From: Apostichopus japonicus
Taxonomy: Eukaryota > Echinodermata > Holothuroidea > Aspidochirotida > Stichopodidae
Assembly: GCF_037975245.1 (NCBI RefSeq)
Contig: NC_092579.1
Location: 31,510,666 to 31,574,665, forward strand
DNA: 64,000 nucleotides
Direction: 5' to 3'
A model generated the notes under the pieces. The model saw only the letters and a program-made list of their open reading frames with translations. It searched no databases and was not told the origin of the DNA. Positions 60,547-64,000 of the stretch are shown here, piece after piece. Each line of letters starts with the position of its first letter. Positions within the stretch are counted from its first letter, which is position 1. The position numbers and the translations under genes were made by a program.

Positions 60547-60976
60547 AAAAATCCTTTCCTAAATGGTTCTAGGCCCAAGTATACTTATATATACAGATTA
60601 TATTGTTACCAAACAATAGAAACCACAACCACTCCCTACCCAAACAATAGAAACCACTCCGTCTCCACAATTCTCAGTACTTAAAAAATTCCTCTCCTTT
60701 AGAAATCCCTCCCTAAGTGACTCTTTGACTCTGACCTCGGGTATGATTATGGCTATCCTGTCCAATATAAATATATAAGACTTCATTTACCAGCAATTCC
60801 CTGACTGAACATAGACAACCTTTCCAAGAAAAAAAAAAAAAAATGTCTATTCTATAAAAACAAACTTATTATCCCCCGTAGGACCTCTCGCCAGGTCGAC
60901 CAGGGGTTAAACTCCTTTTGATTTGATATCAACAACAACAAAGACAAACCTTTTACTCGAATTAAAAAAAAAAGGT

Positions 60977-61160
60977 AACTAATTTCATTTATTTCATTTC
61001 ATTTATTGATTTTTGTTCTATTTTAACATAAGTATGACATAAGTATGACATATGACATAGAAGGAGATAAGAAACAAAACTTGTGAAAGGAAGTGTATTA
61101 AAAAACCCTATAGGGCTTGTCGGGTAGTGACACTCCCTAAAAACTCCCTAAACTCTAAAC
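60977..61160 (-). mobile_element. LINE 3'-tail fragment
   Basis: Repeated atttc units followed by tttattgatttttgttctat, then ggaag, then gacactccctaa parallel the plus-strand view of the CR1-like tails at 883 and 17222, with more divergence. Includes a small aagtatgacat duplication. Confidence 0.4.
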
Positions 61161-61206
61161 TCCCTAAAGACATCATGATTAGATTTTGGTTTCATTTAAT
61201 CAATAG

Positions 61207-61279
61207 GTAGAGGAATTGGACACTCTTGCGCAAGATATCAACGACTTGAAGTACTCTGCTCAGGCGGCCTCCATTCTAG
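61207..61279 (+). CDS. SRP68: SRP68 penultimate exon
   Basis: SRP68 is the largest common protein of the signal recognition particle, which binds SRP RNA with SRP72 and helps target ribosomes to the ER. The acceptor atttaatcaatag and donor gtatgt bound 73 nt, reading VEELDTLAQDINDLKYSAQA and ASIL, leaving in phase 1. It aligns with vertebrate SRP68 just before the last exon (VQELI.QVRSEKCSLQAAAIL). The upstream exons are not seen in the window; the 9 kb before it is retroelement sequence. Confidence 0.85.
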
Positions 61280-61289
61280 GTATGTACTT

Positions 61290-61316
61290 AATAATAATAT
61301 AATAATAATAATAATC
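61290..61316. repeat. (AAT)n microsatellite
   Basis: About nine near-perfect AAT units in the last SRP68 intron. Confidence 0.8.
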
Positions 61317-62473
61317 AATGTACTGTGTTTGGCAAGAAACTTTTTGCTGCTTTGGATGAAGATTAAGGATTCTTGTTTTTCAAAAGGCAAAATGCAAGAT
61401 GGACTATATATGAAAGGATGAATACCAAAACTTTAAGAAAAGAAATTGGGTGGGGGGGAGGGGGAATCAGGCAGAGACCATCATGTTACTACCCTGTTAA
61501 TTTTGTGTAGGACACTGGTTAATTTAAAAGGAAGAAATCCTTTAGTACCCTTGAGTTTCTGAAAGGTTTCTTCTTTGGGATAACAGTGGAGAGACATATC
61601 GATGTTCTCTTTTGGGTCTGATCGTCAGGAAAATGCAGATTAAACTGCCGTGTCCATTTGGAACCTTGGAATTGAACCCTGCTACTGGAACAAATGTATT
61701 CCATCAGAGCATAGACAATGATTCAGAGAAATATGGCCTTTATATTAATAATCTGTTGTTTTCTTTCCCAAATTTTTCTCTTTGGTTAAACAATGAGTGA
61801 AAAGATTCATTCGGTTGGAAGCAGCACCGCCCCTTTTCACACCTTTTTTTTTTTGGGGGGGGGGGGGGAAGAGACCTATTAGCCCTTAGGGTCTGAAAAT
61901 ATTACAATAGGATTATTGTGGTGGACAGGACAGACAACAGTTATTTTTGCTTGTAGCTGAATGTATGATGTTCAGGGATCACAAGGAAGTATCAAAAGCC
62001 TGATCAAAACTGCCGTCTTTTGTACTATCGAAATTTGTCAGAATAAAGAAATTGAAAGCCAAAATATAAAGAGTTTATCTGGCCTTGTAGACTGCGATTG
62101 AACCAGTCTCTGTCATCTACAAATAATAGAAAGTGGGTATCCATTTCTGTTTGTGACAGCAATAACAAAAAATGACTGCAAATTAACAAGTTTTTGTAAA
62201 CTTTCTCTATTCAGGGATTTGAATCCCAAATTCCACTCGAATATACCCCCCCCCCCCTACTTATGAACTGTCACGTAGCTCAAGGTGACAAACTTACTAC
62301 AAAGATGAGAATAGGCCTTAGGTGGTTCCTAATTCAATGACATTTCTCACAGTTAATTGAATTGACTTCCCCCACCCTCCAGATTATCCTCACCCATAGA
62401 AAATACCCTCCACCCAAGAATACATAAAAAAAAAACATGGCTTACCAAGAACCTCTCTGCGTTCATTTTTCAG

Positions 62474-62772
62474 ATTCCAATGAACCTTTCATCAGCAAAG
62501 GAATGGCGCAACTCGGTCTGAAGGACAATCGACCGCTGGCGGAATGGCTTGACCGGTACAACGCCAACCAGCCGGACCTGGCCGCCAAGCCCAACTTCAC
62601 CACATTTCCACTGGACTTTAAGCCGTCACCGTGCAAACCGCTCTTCTTTGACATAGCTCTGAACCATATAGAGTTACCCTCCTTGGATGAGAAACTGGAA
62701 CAGAATAAATCGTCCCCGCAGGGGGGTCTGGGTGGGTTCCTGCGTGGATGGTGGAGCGGGGGTGAAAAGTAA
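62474..62772 (+). CDS. SRP68: SRP68 last exon, C-terminus
   Basis: The acceptor tcatttttcag joins in phase 1 (G|AT = Asp), giving DSNEPFIS. It then reads KDNRPLAEWLDRYN, FPLDFKPSPCKPLFFDIALN, HIELPSLDEKLEQNK and a glycine-rich end GGLGGFLRGWW before TAA at 62770. This aligns end to end with the vertebrate C-terminus (CKPLFFDLALNHV...LEDKLEQK...GYIKGIFGF). The CKPLFFD.ALNH block belongs to the region that contacts SRP72. No defect is visible. Confidence 0.95.
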
Positions 62773-62940
62773 CTCTCGATTTGCCACGATGTCGGAAAAA
62801 GGATTTCGGAAAAAGGTCTTTTGTATACATAAGCCGGTAGTATTTGGGAGGGCTCTCACTCTTCTCCTGCATGTGCTATAATCATCTTTTATTTAAGTTT
62901 TATTTGATTTTATTTGTTTTTTAGTATAGAAAACTACACC

Positions 62941-62980
62941 TTGTTGCAATGCAAACACCTCAGTGTTTGCATTGCAACAA
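62941..62980 (+). other. perfect 18-bp-stem hairpin, presumed SRP68 3' UTR
   Basis: ttgttgcaatgcaaacac (62941-62958) and gtgtttgcattgcaacaa (62963-62980) are exact reverse complements separated by the four bases ctca. The hairpin lies 168 bp after the SRP68 stop codon. It is neither GC-rich nor followed by a T run. It could act in RNA or be the remnant of a small inverted-repeat insertion. Confidence 0.8.
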
Positions 62981-62989
62981 AGGAAGGCC

Positions 62990-64000
62990 AAAAAGAATAA
63001 CACTCACTTTTTTAACCTGGCTTGGCAAACAAAATTTGAAGAATATTCAAAATGGGAATTGGAATTTTATATATTTTGGATTTGGTGTTTGTGTGTTTAT
63101 CTTGTTTATCTTGTTTAGAGAAAAAGAAGAAAAAAACAGCATCTTTATTTGATGGGGCTTTAAAGTTTTAAAAATGGGTTTCGGTTGTTGATTTCTTGGT
63201 CTACAAACATTGTGGTGCTTGACTGACTGACACTTTATGGGGGCATGATAAGGTGACTGAATTTAATATTGGCAGGAGTTATGGATGGTAGTTGGAAGGA
63301 CCAGGGGTGGGGTGGGGGGTGGTGAGGCGAAGGATAGAGAAGGAGAAATGAAAGTGAAGAGGGAGAATCTTTGAATTGAATGTTCAGTTTGCAGTAGCAC
63401 AGGTTTGCTGCATGATAAGGCTATATTTAAAGAAACTTTCAATAATGCACTCTTCGTGTATATAATTTGGGGTGTGGTAGTCGGAGCGGGGGGGGGGGGG
63501 GGGTGATTGAGACAGCAATGAAAGGGAGCAACCTTTCCACATATATGTTGTTTGTGCTATGGTAGTAACGTTTCCTTTTTCAAACTGGAGGGCAAAAAAT
63601 GTAAAAATTGAGTTATCTAAAATTAATTCAAAATCAGGTTTAGTTAATAAATGAAAGTTAAAGACAATTTTATTGATGGTAGCAGGGGCGCCATGGTATT
63701 GTAAACTGAATCAGCAATCAGCCATGGAAGGCCAACTCCTTTTTGTTGGGAACTTGTCGTCAAGCAAACCTATGGATTCAAGCCCTATCTGGCTAAAGTA
63801 AGATGGGGTTATTATTTTTATCTAGGAGAAATCAATTCTTTTTCCCCTCATGTTGAAATGGTCTTCCAAATGTTTAAAAAAAAATGTCCAAAAAGAATGT
63901 ACTGGTGTGAATTGGATAGCCACCTGGTGTGACGTAAAAAGGCCATAGGCTTATCCCATATGTACATGTAACTGCTTAGTATCATTAAATAACTGCCCTC
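62990..64000. other. downstream flank of SRP68
   Basis: Probably 3' UTR and intergenic DNA. A possible poly(A) signal aataaa lies at about 63647, far for a 3' end. A G run is at 63487-63502. No further gene is seen. Confidence 0.4.

Larger units (their letters stand above)
52416..60960 (+). mobile_element. Jockey-like LINE, decayed, interrupted by an L2-like LINE
   Basis: The two parts, about 52416-54582 and 58527-60960, form one element. Part one has a 5' UTR, ORF1 with zinc knuckles, and the endonuclease. Part two has the linker and reverse transcriptase. The reading frame across the gap is continuous (IANYHNN then KLNYIGIY) once the inserted L2 and one target copy are removed. Many stops and frameshifts mark it as dead. 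The 3' end is probably near 60950 (aacaacaacaaag). Confidence 0.85.

Noticed and set aside
63660-63830. Possible tRNA-derived SINE (tggattcaagccc resembles a B box)
   Set aside because: No matching A box at the right distance, no second copy in the window and no tail or target duplication.

Overview
This is eukaryotic genomic DNA. Coding pieces are short, bounded by GT/AG splice sites and separated by kilobases of AT-rich non-coding sequence, and most of the window is transposable elements and tandem repeats. The recognisable host proteins (adducin, SRP68, an ABCC-type transporter) are metazoan. L2/CR1- and Jockey-type LINEs, a Ty3/gypsy element, hAT-like MITEs, an intron-bearing gypsy-type integrase gene and clusters of the AGGCCTA motif fit a marine invertebrate deuterostome, most likely an echinoderm such as a sea cucumber. 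The taxon is inferred; no barcode gene is present.

Layout. 0-4.8 kb: tandem and dispersed repeats. 4.8-7.0 kb (+): a broken, intron-split gypsy-type integrase gene, followed directly by a 136-bp tandem array. 7.6-16.7 kb: sparse sequence with a few unidentified exon-like segments, LINE remnants and a fragment of what looks like a Mutator-like/Kolobok-type transposase (-). 17.2-21.6 kb (-): a decayed but nearly full-length CR1-like LINE with a zinc-knuckle ORF1, followed by a 47-bp minisatellite. 24.2-36.5 kb (+): five exons of an adducin gene. Its introns carry a long imperfect palindrome, a possible opposite-strand first exon, a 4.45-kb segment bounded by 24-bp perfect inverted repeats, and a MITE. 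40.2-45.2 kb (-): a truncated Ty3/gypsy element with one LTR, a tRNA-Leu primer binding site, gag, protease, RT and RNase H; its gag is split by a 358-bp hAT-type MITE with an 8-bp target duplication. 45.2-50 kb: mostly non-coding, with one TATA-containing promoter candidate. 50.1-52.4 kb (+): three decaying copies of one ABCC nucleotide-binding-domain exon inside a 69-bp minisatellite. 52.4-61 kb (+): a dead Jockey-like LINE interrupted by a nearly intact L2-like LINE with one ~1080-codon ORF and a 10-bp target duplication. 61.2-62.8 kb (+): the last two SRP68 exons, with a perfect 18-bp-stem hairpin in the presumed 3' UTR.

No host gene is complete. Adducin lacks its 5' and 3' exons here, contains an apparent 1-nt frameshift, and lacks a donor GT at one expected exon end. 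The ABCC exon copies lack the following Walker B/signature exon. SRP68 shows only its C-terminus. The host genes on + (adducin, ABCC fragments, SRP68) share no visible functional link. The window reads as intron and intergenic sequence shaped by repeated transposition and local duplication.
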